From: Gammaproteobacteria bacterium
GTDB taxonomy: Bacteria > Pseudomonadota > Gammaproteobacteria > HK1
Assembly (NCBI GenBank): GCA_021773795.1
Contig: JAJFJT010000012.1
Coordinates: 1 to 64,000, forward strand
Direction of reading: 5' to 3'
Length of the DNA stretch: 64,000 nt
Part shown: positions 26,514-35,929 of the stretch, piece by piece
How positions within the stretch are numbered: position 1 is the stretch's first letter
How the letters are laid out: the number at the start of each line of letters is the position of its first letter
Program-made: the position numbers and the translations under genes
The notes under the pieces: generated by a model
Databases searched by the model: none
Told to the model about the DNA's origin: nothing
Seen by the model: the letters and a program-made list of their open reading frames with translations, nothing else

Positions 26514-27734
26514 ATGGCGGTAGGACTGCACTCACCCTCACGTCTGCCCCCGGTTGCCGGTGTGCGTATCGGCATTGCCGAGGCAGGGATTAAATACTCC
26601 GAACGGCCGGACCTGGTGGTTTTCGAGCTTGCCACGGGAGCCCAATGTGCGGCGGTGTTTACGCGTAACCGTTTCTGCGCCGCGCCGGTGCTATTGGCAC
26701 GACAACATCTGCAGCAAGGCGCACCGCGCTATCTGGTTATTAACTCTGGCAACGCGAATGCGGGTACGGGTGAGGCAGGTCTGCGGGATGCCTCTGAAGT
26801 CTGCGCCACGCTGGCCGGGTTGGGGGGATGTTCCACCGAGGCGGTACTGCCCTTTTCCACTGGCGTCATTGGCGAGCCCTTGCCGGTAGCGCGTGTCTGC
26901 AAGGCCCTGCCAGGCATCCTGAAGGGTTTGGATGCCGATGCCTGGCTGCACGCCGCCCACGCTATTATGACTACCGATACCGTGGCCAAAGGGGCGTTTC
27001 GGGAGATTCCGGGTGCCGCAAGCAATGCTCATCTGGTGGGGATAGCCAAGGGTTCCGGCATGATCCGCCCTGACATGGCTACCTTGCTGGTTTTTATGGC
27101 CACCGACCTCGCGGTGGCACCCGATGTGCTCCAGCAGGCATTGCAAGCGGCGGTGTCCGGGAGTTTTCACCGCATTACTGTGGATGGTGACACCTCTACC
27201 AATGACGCCTGTGTAGTGGTGGCAACTGGTGCCTCGGGAGAACCTGTCATCAGCAGTACCGACGATCCACGCTACCCGGTGCTGCAGCGGGTGCTGGATG
27301 AGGTTTGCCTGGAGCTCTCCCAGGCCGTCGTGCGTGACGCCGAGGGTGTCACCAAATTCATCGCTATCGAGGTGTGTGAGGGAGCGACTGAGCAAGAATG
27401 CCTCGATACCGCCTTTACCATCGCCCACTCACCGCTGGTTAAATCGGCCTTTTTCGCCAGTGACCCCAACTGGGGTCGGATACTCGCGGCGGTGGGGCGT
27501 GCTCCGCTACCAGATCTCGCCATAGAAAAAATCCGTATCCATTTGGGTGAGGTTTGCATCGTCGAGGAAGGGGGGCGAGCGAGGGACTATCGCGAGGAAT
27601 TGGGGCAGGCGGTTATGGATAAGCCGGAAATTTCCATCCGCATTGCCTTGGGACGCGGTACCAGCAAGGCCACGGTGTGGACCAGCGATCTCTCCTACGA
27701 TTATGTGCGTATCAATGCCGAGTACCGCACCTGA
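26514..27734 (+). CDS. argJ: Bifunctional ornithine acetyltransferase/N-acetylglutamate synthase
   Basis: ArgJ recycles the acetyl group in arginine synthesis by moving it from N-acetylornithine to glutamate. The 406-residue precursor has VINSGNANAGTG near the oxyanion hole and the self-cleavage site KGSGMIRPDMATLLVF, where the Thr of the ATLL segment becomes the nucleophile. SDPNWGRILAAVG and the DLSYDYVRINAEYRT tail are also typical. It starts 36 bp after secA, next to mutT-thiE. Confidence 0.96.
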   Translation: MAVGLHSPSRLPPVAGVRIGIAEAGIKYSERPDLVVFELATGAQCAAVFTRNRFCAAPVLLARQHLQQGAPRYLVINSGNANAGTGEAGLRDASEVCATLAGLGGCSTEAVLPFSTGVIGEPLPVARVCKALPGILKGLDADAWLHAAHAIMTTDTVAKGAFREIPGAASNAHLVGIAKGSGMIRPDMATLLVFMATDLAVAPDVLQQALQAAVSGSFHRITVDGDTSTNDACVVVATGASGEPVISSTDDPRYPVLQRVLDEVCLELSQAVVRDAEGVTKFIAIEVCEGATEQECLDTAFTIAHSPLVKSAFFASDPNWGRILAAVGRAPLPDLAIEKIRIHLGEVCIVEEGGRARDYREELGQAVMDKPEISIRIALGRGTSKATVWTSDLSYDYVRINAEYRT

Positions 27735-27754
27735 TTCCCTAATCCTGGTGACAA

Positions 27755-28720
27755 ATGCAGGCTAGCAACTCTTGGTCGGGGGTACTTCACGTAGTCGCTG
27801 CGGCTTTGATAGACGGGCACGGACGGGTATTGCTTGCACGCCGTCATGAGCACCTCCATCAGGGTGGACTTTGGGAATTCCCCGGCGGCAAGTTGGAGGC
27901 GGGGGAGAGCGTATCCGCAGCGTTGACCCGCGAGCTCAAAGAAGAGCTTGGGATTGAAGCCAACTCCGGCCGCTCCCTGATTCGTGCGCATCACCACTAT
28001 CCCGAAGGCACCGTGTTACTGGATGTTTGGCGGATTGAGCAGTGGCAAGGCATCCCTCACGGGCGTGAAAATCAGGTGGTGGAATGGGTAGCCCTTGATG
28101 ACCTTCCTCAGCGCTCTTTTCCGGCCGCCGATGTCCCTGTGATCGCGGCCCTGCGTTTGCCCTCACACTATCTCATTACACCGGATCCCGAGGGCGAGAC
28201 CACGCGCTATCTGAACGATTTGAAGCACAGTCTGGAGGCTGGGGCGCGCCTCATTCAGTTACGAGCCAAAAATTGTGGGCGGGTAGCTTTTAGGAAGCTG
28301 GCGCGGGCCGCTAGCGGTGTGTGTGCGGAATTTGGCGCAAAATTAGTATTAAACGCTGACCCTGAATGGGTGTCCGAACTGGGGGCGCAGGGTGTTCATT
28401 TGGACTCCCGGCGACTGCACGCTTTGAGCAAACGCCCGCTAGGATCGGAGTTCTGGGTGGGGGCCTCCTGTCATGGCCCGGAGGATCTGGAACAGGCCTA
28501 TGCTGTAGGCGCGGATTTTGCCGTACTCTCACCGGTGCAATTGACAGCGAGTCACCCGGGGGCAGCGGCCATCGGTTGGAAATGTTTTGCCCGCTGGGTA
28601 GAAGAGGCCAAGCTGCCGGTATATGCCCTGGGCGGCATGGCCGTGGGTGATGTAGAGATGGCTTGGCATCATGGAGCCCAGGGGATTGCGGCCATACGTA
28701 GCTTGTGGGGAAGAAAATAA
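27755..28720 (+). CDS. mutT: MutT Nudix hydrolase fused to a ThiE-like domain
   Basis: Residues 1-130 are a MutT Nudix domain with the box GGKLEAGESVSAALTRELKE followed by ELGIE; MutT removes 8-oxo-dGTP from the nucleotide pool. Residues about 140-321 form a TIM-barrel domain like thiamine phosphate synthase (LIQLRAKN, LVLNADPEWVSELGAQGVHL, VGASCHGPEDLEQA, FAVLSPV, VYALGGM). This fusion is common in gammaproteobacteria. The ThiE half is often thought not to make thiamine phosphate; its role is unknown. It overlaps the next gene by one base. Confidence 0.92.
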   Translation: MQASNSWSGVLHVVAAALIDGHGRVLLARRHEHLHQGGLWEFPGGKLEAGESVSAALTRELKEELGIEANSGRSLIRAHHHYPEGTVLLDVWRIEQWQGIPHGRENQVVEWVALDDLPQRSFPAADVPVIAALRLPSHYLITPDPEGETTRYLNDLKHSLEAGARLIQLRAKNCGRVAFRKLARAASGVCAEFGAKLVLNADPEWVSELGAQGVHLDSRRLHALSKRPLGSEFWVGASCHGPEDLEQAYAVGADFAVLSPVQLTASHPGAAAIGWKCFARWVEEAKLPVYALGGMAVGDVEMAWHHGAQGIAAIRSLWGRK

Positions 28721-29355
28721 TGAATCTGGATGCAATGCTGGCTTTTGCCGTGGTTAGTCTGGTGATTGCTATTTCACCAGGGGCCAGTTGGCTCTATGTC
28801 ATTACTTCCACCATTCAACAGGGACGTGGCGCTGGCGTCATGGCTATTGCCGGCAATGCCACGGGTATCCTCTGTCACACTACATTCGCCGTGGTGGGTT
28901 TGTCGGCCTTGCTCTATTACTCCGCCAGCCTGTACACGGTGATTAAATGGCTGGGGGCGGTCTACCTGATGTACTTGGCCTTTCAGATTATTCGCTCGAA
29001 AACCCGGAAAGCGGGGATCAACGAGACCGCATCTCATCGTTCCTTGGGGAAGATCTATCGGCAGGGGGTGCTGATTAACCTCCTCAATCCCAAGGTATCG
29101 CTACTGATGTTCGCGCTGTTGCCTCAGTTCGTCGATCCGGAGGCTGGCAATGCCGCGGGCCAGATCGCGGTTTTTGGCATTCAACATGCGTTGATCGCGA
29201 GTTGTGTGTTGACTGCGATTATGGGGACCGTTAGCCGGGCGACCAGCTGGCTGTTGGCATCACCGAAGCGGGAACAGGGTTTCCGTTGGATGTGCGGTAG
29301 TGTGCTTTTTGGTTTGGGGGCCTATCTGGCCTTGGGCGAGCGACCGACGGTATAG
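28720..29355 (+). CDS. LysE/RhtB-family amino-acid exporter
   Basis: This 211-residue integral membrane protein has about six helices and the LysE-family signatures ISPGASWLYVIT near the N-terminus, WLGAVYLMYLAFQIIRS and GVLINLLNPKVSLLMFALLPQF. Relatives export homoserine, threonine, lysine or related compounds; the substrate here is unknown. ATG 28720 overlaps the mutT stop; a start at 28705 would overlap more. A strong hairpin follows at 29371. Confidence 0.9.
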   Translation: MNLDAMLAFAVVSLVIAISPGASWLYVITSTIQQGRGAGVMAIAGNATGILCHTTFAVVGLSALLYYSASLYTVIKWLGAVYLMYLAFQIIRSKTRKAGINETASHRSLGKIYRQGVLINLLNPKVSLLMFALLPQFVDPEAGNAAGQIAVFGIQHALIASCVLTAIMGTVSRATSWLLASPKREQGFRWMCGSVLFGLGAYLALGERPTV

Positions 29356-29370
29356 CTACGGGGTAGTCAC

Positions 29371-29412
29371 ATACATAAAAGCCAGACTCCGATGGGCCTG
29401 GCTTTTATGTAT
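29371..29412. terminator. Bidirectional terminator hairpin
   Basis: ATACATAAAAGCCAG (29371-29385) and CTGGCTTTTATGTAT (29398-29412) form a perfect 15-bp inverted repeat with a 12-nt loop. The A-run on one side and T-run on the other let it end transcription from both directions. It lies between the plus-strand exporter gene and the minus-strand fdxA. Confidence 0.85.
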
Positions 29413-29468
29413 TACGGTACACGGCTGCAGATGGAGGCAAGCTCCATCTGTAGAGATTTACTAGTTAG

Positions 29469-29792
29469 CTAGCGTTCCAAGTACTGCAGTTTGTCCGTTT
29501 TTCCGTCCCACTCTTCGGCGTCATCCGGCGCATCTTTCTGTTCTGTAATCACCGGCCATTCCCGTGAGAGCTCTTCATTGAGCGCAATGTACGGCTCTTG
29601 CTCATCGGAAAGATCATCCTCGGAAAGGATCGCCTCCGCTGGGCACTCCGGCTCACACAGGGTGCAATCGATGCATTCGTCGGGATCAATGACCAGGAAG
29701 TTCGGCCCCTCGTGGAAGCAGTCCACTGGGCAGACCTCTACGCAGTCCGTGTATTTGCACTTGATACAGTTTTCAGTAACGACAAAAGTCAT
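29469..29792 (-). CDS. fdxA: Seven-iron ferredoxin FdxA
   Basis: This 107-residue ferredoxin has N-terminal Cys motifs [20 protein letters not shown] and [15 protein letters not shown], which bind one 3Fe-4S and one 4Fe-4S cluster. The acidic C-terminal extension ([18 protein letters not shown]) is typical of the FdxA/AvFdI-like group. It is a soluble electron carrier whose partner cannot be told. It lies downstream of mutS on the minus strand; the strong hairpin at 29371 follows it. Confidence 0.95.
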   Translation of the reverse strand: MTFVVTENCIKCKYTDCVEVCPVDCFHEGPNFLVIDPDECIDCTLCEPECPAEAILSEDDLSDEQEPYIALNEELSREWPVITEQKDAPDDAEEWDGKTDKLQYLER

Positions 29793-29887
29793 CGTAGTTC
29801 CTCGGTCATTCGTCCTGCAGTCAGCAGGAGCCAGTGGGTTTTTCTCAGTCGCGAGATTCTAACCACCTTTTCGTCTTCTGGCGAGTG

Positions 29888-32446
29888 CTAGCACGTTGTA
29901 TTCTCCAGTTTTTTCAATGCATAGAGGGCTTCGAGTGCCTGACGTGGGCTGAGCTGATCAGGTGCCAGCGCCTGCACTGCATCGTGCAATGCATCCTGTG
30001 GGGGAGGAATAAAGAGATCGGCTTGTGTCTTGGGCTGGTGGGCGTGGCGTGCTGCTCCTGTTTGCTCCAGTTGTGAGAGAAAGTTGCGAGCAGCATTGAT
30101 CACCTCTGATGGAATCCCAGCCAGCGCTGCCACCTGCAGGCCGTAGCTCTGGTTTGCCGCTCCCTCGCGCAGTTGATGGAGGAAGACGATACGCTGCCCG
30201 TGTTCCACGGCATCGAGATGCACGTTGTGTGTCGCCGGGAGCTCATCGGCGAGAGCCGTGAGTTCGAAATAATGGGTGGAGAATAGGGTAAATGCCTGCA
30301 AGTGGGTGGCAATCCAGCTGGCGCTGGCCCAGGCCAGAGCAAGGCCGTCGTAGGTGCTGGTCCCGCGCCCCATCTCGTCCATCAATACCAGGCTTTGCGC
30401 GCTGGCATTGTGGAGAATATTCGCGGCCTCGGTCATTTCCACCATGAAGGTGGAGCGACCGCCGGCCAGATCATCGGCGGCACCGATGCGGGTAAAGATG
30501 CGGTCGATGGGTCCGATCACCGCCGTTTCCGCGGGTACGAAGCTGCCGACACAGGCGAGCAGGACGATGAGCGCAGATTGGCGCATATAGGTGGATTTTC
30601 CGCCCATATTAGGGCCGGTGATGATCAGCAGGCGGCGCTCGGGTCCCATTTCCAGATCATTGGCAACGAAGGGTGCCTCCAGGGCCTGTTCCACCACCGG
30701 GTGACGCCCGCCACGTATGTGTATACCCGTTTCCTCACTAAGTTCCGGGCGGCTGAAGTCCAGGCTCAGTGCGCGTTCTGTCAGGCAAGCCAGCACGTCC
30801 AGCTCGGAAATTGCCGCGGCAGCCCGTTGCAGGGCGGGCAGGTGCTGCTGAAGCTTCTCAATAAGTGCCTCATACAGCGCCTTTTCCCGTGCCAGGGCGC
30901 GTTCGCGTGCGCTGAGCACCTGGTCCTCGAAGGTCTTTAGCTCGGCGGTGATATAACGCTCCACCGCCTTCAGGGTTTGCCGTCGGGTCCACTCTGCCGG
31001 GGCCTTGTCCACCTGGGCGCGGCTGATTTCGATGAAGTAACCGTGTACCCGGTTATAGCCCACCTTGAGATTATGAATACCGCTGCGTTCACGTTCACGC
31101 ACTTCAAGCTGTTGCAGATAGCCGGTGGTTTCCCGACTAAGACCGCGCAGCTGATCCAGACTTTCATCGTAGCCATCACGAATGACGCCACCATCGCGGA
31201 TGAGCACCGGCGGGTTGTCGATGATGGCGCGCTCCAGCAGCTCTTGGAGTTCCGGGAAGGTACCGATCTCTCCATTTTTTTCGGTAATTAAGGGGCTATC
31301 CAGCTTTGTCAGCGCGTCCGCCAAGGTGGGTAACAAGGCCAGTGCGCGCCCCAGTTGTTCGAGATCCCGCGGCCGTGCCGAGCCCAGTGCCACACGGGCG
31401 AGGATGCGTTCGATGTCACCGATACCGTGGAGTATTTCTCGCAGATCTTCGCTGGCCTGCTCCAGCAGCAGGGTTTCTATGCAATGGTGGCGCAGACGCA
31501 GGCGCGCGTGATCGCGCAGCGGCTGCCCAAGCCAGCGTGCTAGCAGCCGGCCACCCATGGCAGTCACAGTGCTGTCGAGGATTCCCAGCAGGGTGTGTTC
31601 CGGTCGGCCCGCGAGGCTGTCACTGATCTCCAGATTACGCCGGGTTACCGGGTCCAGAATGACGGTGTCTTCAAGCCTGTCTACCCGCAGGCGAGTGATG
31701 TGGGGCAGGGCGGTACGCTGGGTGTCACGCACATAGTGCAACAGGCTGCCAGCGGCACCGATGGCAAGTGTCATATCTTCGCAACCGAAGCCGCTGAGCT
31801 CGTGAGTCTGAAATTGTTCACACAGCAGACGCTCGGCGGTGTCGTGGCTAAAGTGCCAGGGCGCCATGCGCACTGCGGGTGGCAGTTCCGGTCTCTCTGG
31901 TTCTGCGGCAAGATCTTCCGGGAGCAGCCATTCCGAGGGTTGCAAGCGCTCCAGCTCGGCATCCAGCGCCGCCAGTCCTTCCACTTCCATAATGCGAAAG
32001 TCACCACGGCCAAGATCAAGGCTGGCAATCCCCCAGCGCTCACCATCTCCGTTGATCGCCACCAGCAGGTTGTCGCGACGCGCCTCCAGCAGTGCGTCGT
32101 CGGTGACCGTTCCGGGGGTGATGATACGGCTGACTGCTCGCTCCACTGGGCCTTTGCTGGCGGCCGGGTCACCTATCTGTTCGCAGATAACAACGCTTTC
32201 GCCCAGGCGGATGAGCTTGGCGAGATAGGGTTCAATGGCATGGAAAGGCACTCCGGCCATGGGAATGGGCTCGCCGTTGGAGCGCCCGCGGGCGGTGAGG
32301 GTGATATCCAGCAGCTTGGCGGCGCGGCGCGCATCCTCGAAAAACAGCTCGTAGAAATCCCCCATGCGGTAAAGCAGTAGCTGATCCGGGAATTCTGCTT
32401 TAAAGCCGAGATATTGCTGGATAACGGGGGTGTGTTCAGCCCGCAT
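29888..32446 (-). CDS. mutS: DNA mismatch repair protein MutS
   Basis: MutS recognises mismatches and starts methyl-directed repair with MutL. The 852-residue protein has the mismatch-reading [12 protein letters not shown] motif near residue 28 (Phe-x-Glu). It then has the connector and lever domains, the Walker [10 protein letters not shown] at 611-619, [14 protein letters not shown], and [12 protein letters not shown]. The C-terminus is the usual helix-turn-helix with a short tetramerisation tail. The gene is divergent from htpG. Confidence 0.97.
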   Translation of the reverse strand: MRAEHTPVIQQYLGFKAEFPDQLLLYRMGDFYELFFEDARRAAKLLDITLTARGRSNGEPIPMAGVPFHAIEPYLAKLIRLGESVVICEQIGDPAASKGPVERAVSRIITPGTVTDDALLEARRDNLLVAINGDGERWGIASLDLGRGDFRIMEVEGLAALDAELERLQPSEWLLPEDLAAEPERPELPPAVRMAPWHFSHDTAERLLCEQFQTHELSGFGCEDMTLAIGAAGSLLHYVRDTQRTALPHITRLRVDRLEDTVILDPVTRRNLEISDSLAGRPEHTLLGILDSTVTAMGGRLLARWLGQPLRDHARLRLRHHCIETLLLEQASEDLREILHGIGDIERILARVALGSARPRDLEQLGRALALLPTLADALTKLDSPLITEKNGEIGTFPELQELLERAIIDNPPVLIRDGGVIRDGYDESLDQLRGLSRETTGYLQQLEVRERERSGIHNLKVGYNRVHGYFIEISRAQVDKAPAEWTRRQTLKAVERYITAELKTFEDQVLSARERALAREKALYEALIEKLQQHLPALQRAAAAISELDVLACLTERALSLDFSRPELSEETGIHIRGGRHPVVEQALEAPFVANDLEMGPERRLLIITGPNMGGKSTYMRQSALIVLLACVGSFVPAETAVIGPIDRIFTRIGAADDLAGGRSTFMVEMTEAANILHNASAQSLVLMDEMGRGTSTYDGLALAWASASWIATHLQAFTLFSTHYFELTALADELPATHNVHLDAVEHGQRIVFLHQLREGAANQSYGLQVAALAGIPSEVINAARNFLSQLEQTGAARHAHQPKTQADLFIPPPQDALHDAVQALAPDQLSPRQALEALYALKKLENTTC

Positions 32447-32600
32447 GTCTCACCAGGTGGTTGTGATGTGATTTATAGCTTTGGATGGCCATAAGAAGTG
32501 CTGAGGGCAAATTATTTTCCAATTTACGGGAACCTGGTAAGACATGCGGGCAGACATTAGCCCAAGTTTAACCAAAGCATCCTGCTCGGGCCACGGGGGC

Positions 32601-32627
32601 TTGAAACCCGGAGTTTGGGCCCCATAT
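32601..32627 (+). promoter_or_regulatory. Sigma-32 heat-shock promoter of htpG
   Basis: TTGAAA (32601-32606, within CTTGAAA) and CCCCATAT (32620-32627) are separated by 13 bp. This matches the RpoH consensus CTTGAAA-N13/14-CCCCATNT very closely. It lies 39 bp before the htpG start, and htpG is a classic RpoH regulon member. Confidence 0.85.
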
Positions 32628-32666
32628 GGATGTACCTCAGTGTTTAATTTCAGGAGCCGTTGTGCC

Positions 32667-34625
32667 ATGAGTGTAGATGCAAAGAAAGAGACCCTTGGAT
32701 TCCAGACAGAGGTAAAACAATTGCTGGACCTGATGGTCCATTCCCTCTATAGCAACAAGGAGATCTTTCTCCGGGAACTGATTTCCAATGCCGCGGATGC
32801 AGCGGATAAGCTGCGCTTCGAGGCACTTTCGGACGGTGAACTGTACGAGGGCGACGGGGACCTCTCGGTGCATGTCGATTTCGATGAAAAGGCACGCACC
32901 ATCACGGTGCGGGATAACGGCATCGGTATGAGCCGCGAGGATCTAATCGAGCATCTTGGCACCATTGCCAAATCTGGCACCCGCCAGTTTTTCGATTCCC
33001 TCACCGGCGATCAGTCCAAGGATGCGCAGCTCATCGGCCAGTTCGGGGTGGGTTTTTATTCGGTCTTCATCATCGCCGACAAGGTGACGGTGACCACCCG
33101 TCGGGCGGGCCTGGAATCCTCCCACGGCGCCTGTTGGGAATCTGCTGGTGATGGCGAATACACCATTGAGAACGTAGATGTTCCCAAACGCGGCACCGAG
33201 GTAGTGCTGCATTTACGTGAGGATGAGGGCGAATTTCTCGATGCCTTTCGGCTGCGCAACATCATTCACACCTATTCCGAGCACATCACCCTGCCCATCA
33301 ATATGCCTGCCCAGCCAGCACCCGCTGCAGAGGGTGAGGAAGAGTCAACGGAGCCTGAGGGTGATGAACGGGTCAATAGCGCTACTGCGCTGTGGGCACG
33401 CAATAAGAATGACATCAAGGATGATGAGTACGACGAATTCTACAAACACGTATCCCACGATTTTGAGGCGCCGCTGGCCCGCGTGCATAGCCAGGTAGAG
33501 GGCAAGCTTGAATACACCTCGCTGCTATTTATCCCGGCGCGTGCGCCCTTTGATCTCTGGGATCGCCAGAAGCGGCATGGAGTCAAGCTGTACGTGCGCC
33601 GCGTGTTCATCATGGACGACGCCGAGCAGTTGATGCCCTCCTACCTGCGCTTCGTGCGCGGGGTAGTGGATTCCAATGATCTACCGCTTAACGTCTCACG
33701 CGAGATCCTGCAAAAGAACAAGCAGATCGATTCCATCCGTGCCGGTTCGGTGAAGAAGGTGCTGGGTCTGCTGAAAAGTATGGCGAACAAGGACGCGGAG
33801 AAATATGCCGGCTTTTGGGGACAGTTCGGGCGGGCGATGAAAGAGGGGATCGTTGAGGATCAGAAAAACCAAGAGGTGTTGGCCAAACTACTGCGCTTTG
33901 CCTCCACCCACAATGATTCCGATGAGCAAAGTGTTTCCCTGGATGCCTATCTTGAGCGCATGGCCGAGGGCCAGGACAAGATCTATTTCCTCACCGCCGA
34001 CAACTGGACGGCGGCCAAGGACAGCCCGCATCTAGAAGTATTCCGTGACAAGGGCGTCGAGGTGCTGTTGCTGACCGACGAGATTGATGAATGGCTGGTC
34101 TCGCACCTCACCAACTATCAAGACAAGATGCTGAAATCCATCACCAAGGGGGAGTTGGATCTCGACAACCTCAAGGGTGAGAAGGGCGAGGACAACGAAG
34201 AGAACGAGGACAAAGACAAGGAAGAAAGCGCCGGTGAGATGGAAGCGCTAGCCAAGCGCCTTAAAGAGGCCCTGGGTGACAAGGTGGAAGCGGTGCGTGC
34301 CAGCAAGCGGCTGACCACCTCTCCGGCCTGCCTGGTGAGCAGTGATCATGATCTGGGTGGCCACATGGAGCGTATTCTGCGTTCCGCCGGACAGGTGGTG
34401 CCGAAAAGCAAGCCGATCCTTGAGTTCAATCCGACTCATCCCTTGATCGAACGACTGGACGCGGAGAGCGATGATAAGGGCTTCGAGAACTGGGGCAACC
34501 TGCTGCTGGATCAGGCGGTGTTGCAAGACGGTGGGCGTCTCGATGATGCCGCGGGTTTTGTATCACGACTTAATGAGACCCTGCTCACACTTTTAGGTAG
34601 TGGGGAGCCTGCGGCGAAGGAATAG
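32667..34625 (+). CDS. htpG: Chaperone HtpG (bacterial Hsp90)
   Basis: HtpG is an ATP-dependent dimeric chaperone. ATG 32667 has GGAG upstream and lies after the sigma-32 promoter, giving 652 residues; a start at 32544 would lie upstream of that promoter. The GHKL ATPase domain has ELISNAADAADKLRFEAL, DNGIGMSREDLIEHLGTIAKSG-type motifs and QFGVGFYSVFIIADKV. The middle domain has GVVDSNDLPLNVSREILQ. It has two acidic linkers (near 33340 and 34190), longer than in E. coli HtpG (624 residues). Confidence 0.97.
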   Translation: MSVDAKKETLGFQTEVKQLLDLMVHSLYSNKEIFLRELISNAADAADKLRFEALSDGELYEGDGDLSVHVDFDEKARTITVRDNGIGMSREDLIEHLGTIAKSGTRQFFDSLTGDQSKDAQLIGQFGVGFYSVFIIADKVTVTTRRAGLESSHGACWESAGDGEYTIENVDVPKRGTEVVLHLREDEGEFLDAFRLRNIIHTYSEHITLPINMPAQPAPAAEGEEESTEPEGDERVNSATALWARNKNDIKDDEYDEFYKHVSHDFEAPLARVHSQVEGKLEYTSLLFIPARAPFDLWDRQKRHGVKLYVRRVFIMDDAEQLMPSYLRFVRGVVDSNDLPLNVSREILQKNKQIDSIRAGSVKKVLGLLKSMANKDAEKYAGFWGQFGRAMKEGIVEDQKNQEVLAKLLRFASTHNDSDEQSVSLDAYLERMAEGQDKIYFLTADNWTAAKDSPHLEVFRDKGVEVLLLTDEIDEWLVSHLTNYQDKMLKSITKGELDLDNLKGEKGEDNEENEDKDKEESAGEMEALAKRLKEALGDKVEAVRASKRLTTSPACLVSSDHDLGGHMERILRSAGQVVPKSKPILEFNPTHPLIERLDAESDDKGFENWGNLLLDQAVLQDGGRLDDAAGFVSRLNETLLTLLGSGEPAAKE

Positions 34626-34704
34626 GACCCGAAGCTGTCAACCAATTGCCAAGGATGGCGTTATCCCGTCACGAAAGCCGCATAAACCGACAGGAGTAGA
34701 CAGC

Positions 34705-35187
34705 ATGAAAACCCCAATCTTGATAGCAGGTATTCTGGTCACCCTCAGCCACACTGGCTGGGTCATGGCGGACGATGAACGAGGGCAACGTATTGAGGAT
34801 CGCTTTGATCGCCGTGGCGATCGTATCGATGCGCGCCTAGACGCCAAGGGCGAGCGCATTAACGAGCGTTTGGATGCCCGTGGTGATCGCATAGAAGAAC
34901 GCTTCGACAAAAAGGCGGAACGGGCGCGGGAGGCGGGTCACGATAAACGGGCAGATCGCCTGGAACTTAAAGGTGACCGTGCTGATGCTCGTCTGGATCG
35001 CCGTGGCGACCGGGTCGACCGTCATCTTGACCGCAAGGGTGATCGCATTGACAAGCGCCTGGACCGCCGCGGTGAGCGTATCCACAAGCGCATGGATCGT
35101 CGCGGTGAACGTCGCCACGACCAAATGGCAAAACGTATCGACCGGGATGGCAAAGGCGCCGGCCACAGGCATCACCGGCGTAAATAG
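34705..35187 (+). CDS. Exported protein with 11-residue charged repeats, function unknown
   Basis: ATG 34705 has CAGGAG upstream and gives 160 residues. An N-terminal signal peptide (PILIAGILVTLSHTGWVMA) precedes a mature part that is almost entirely tandem 11-residue units of the form GDRID-x-RLD-x-x. At least eight units can be read (GDRIDARLDAK, GERINERLDAR, GDRIEERFDKK, GDRADARLDRR, GDRVDRHLDRK, GDRIDKRLDRR and relatives). The 11-residue period and alternating charges suggest a long single helix or hendecad coiled coil in the periplasm. The tail is His/Lys/Arg-rich (GHRHHRRK). No function can be assigned. A terminator follows, so it is a single-gene unit. Confidence 0.8.
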   Translation: MKTPILIAGILVTLSHTGWVMADDERGQRIEDRFDRRGDRIDARLDAKGERINERLDARGDRIEERFDKKAERAREAGHDKRADRLELKGDRADARLDRRGDRVDRHLDRKGDRIDKRLDRRGERIHKRMDRRGERRHDQMAKRIDRDGKGAGHRHHRRK

Positions 35188-35207
35188 GATTGTTAGAGCA
35201 AGATAAT

Positions 35208-35245
35208 CGGCCAGCAGGGGAACCTGCTGGCCGTTTCTGTTTGGG
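35208..35245 (+). terminator. Rho-independent terminator after the repeat protein
   Basis: CGGCCAGCAGG (35208-35218) pairs with CCTGCTGGCCG (35223-35233) over a 4-nt loop. A T-rich tract (TTTCTGTTTGGGTTTTT) follows. This is a strong intrinsic terminator. Confidence 0.88.
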
Positions 35246-35685
35246 TTTTTGAGGTGCTGGAAGGTTGTGCAACTAGCCTCGCACCTGGATGCGGGTAAAG
35301 AAAGCGCTTCAATCCAACTAAAGCTAACGAATTATCAAGTTGATAGCATGAAGTCCCTGCTGTGCCGTTGTTCTTCTGGATCAGGGCTCTGCGCTTCGCT
35401 TGGCCGAGATGATGGGATGGACGTAGGGCAGGCCGTGCCTGCCGTTGTGCCTTGGCCGGCATGACGAACAATATAGCGGTAGGTCAGATTAGCGCTAGCG
35501 TAATTCGACGATAAGCTAGGCAATCACCTTATCGACGAGCAGCCCCATCGATTCCCAACTCCCTGTCATCCTCATGCATGAGGGATAAAAGTGCCTGGCG
35601 CGTTGAACGCCTAAATAGTGGCGTGGCTGCTTTCTGGTCTGACTGATATATTCTTGTTATTCAAATTTGGAAACAGGGGACAGGC
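35246..35685. other. Gene-free stretch with a small palindrome
   Basis: About 440 bp without a convincing gene. A short frame at 35249-35464 lacks any motif or ribosome site. GGCAGGC (35427-35433) and GCCTGCC (35437-35443) form a 7-bp hairpin that resembles scattered REP-type units, but no second copy is in the window. No tRNA or known RNA motif is visible. Confidence 0.45.
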
Positions 35686-35910
35686 ATGGGGAAGCTGAAG
35701 TGGTTTGTGTTGGCGGGTATGGTGGCTCTGGCGGGTTGTGATTACAGCCTGGAGCGTTTGGTTGAAGATACGCAGTTGCGTCGTGAAGTGCTCAAGGAAT
35801 GCGCAGAGATGGGGTTGGCAGCCAAGGATGATGCACAATGCCGGCTGGCAGCGGAGGCGGAAGTCGAGGCGGCGAAACGTGGGGTAAAGTCGTTGTTGGG
35901 TGGGAAGTAG
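35686..35910 (+). CDS. Small lipoprotein, resembling EexN family
   Basis: This 74-residue protein has a lipoprotein signal (KWFVLAGMVALAGC) ending in the lipobox LAGC, so Cys18 would be lipidated. The mature part (SLERLVEDTQLRREVLKECA, then a Cys before RLAAEAEVEAAKR) has two further Cys about 18 residues apart. The pattern resembles EexN-type entry-exclusion lipoproteins, but there are no conjugation genes nearby, so the name says little about its role here. It is convergent with fdhD. Confidence 0.65.
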   Translation: MGKLKWFVLAGMVALAGCDYSLERLVEDTQLRREVLKECAEMGLAAKDDAQCRLAAEAEVEAAKRGVKSLLGGK

Positions 35911-35929
35911 GCCGTAGGGCACCCTGCAG

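Noticed and set aside
25539-26531. 330-residue minus-strand frame within secA
   Set aside because: It lies antisense to the conserved SecA sequence and shows no family motif; an antisense shadow.
30302-30940. 212-residue plus-strand frame within mutS
   Set aside because: It is antisense to the conserved ATPase domain of MutS, and no own motif or ribosome site is seen.
35420-35450. REP-like hairpin
   Set aside because: Only a single 7-bp stem with a 3-nt loop. No repeat of it elsewhere in the window, so not called as REP.
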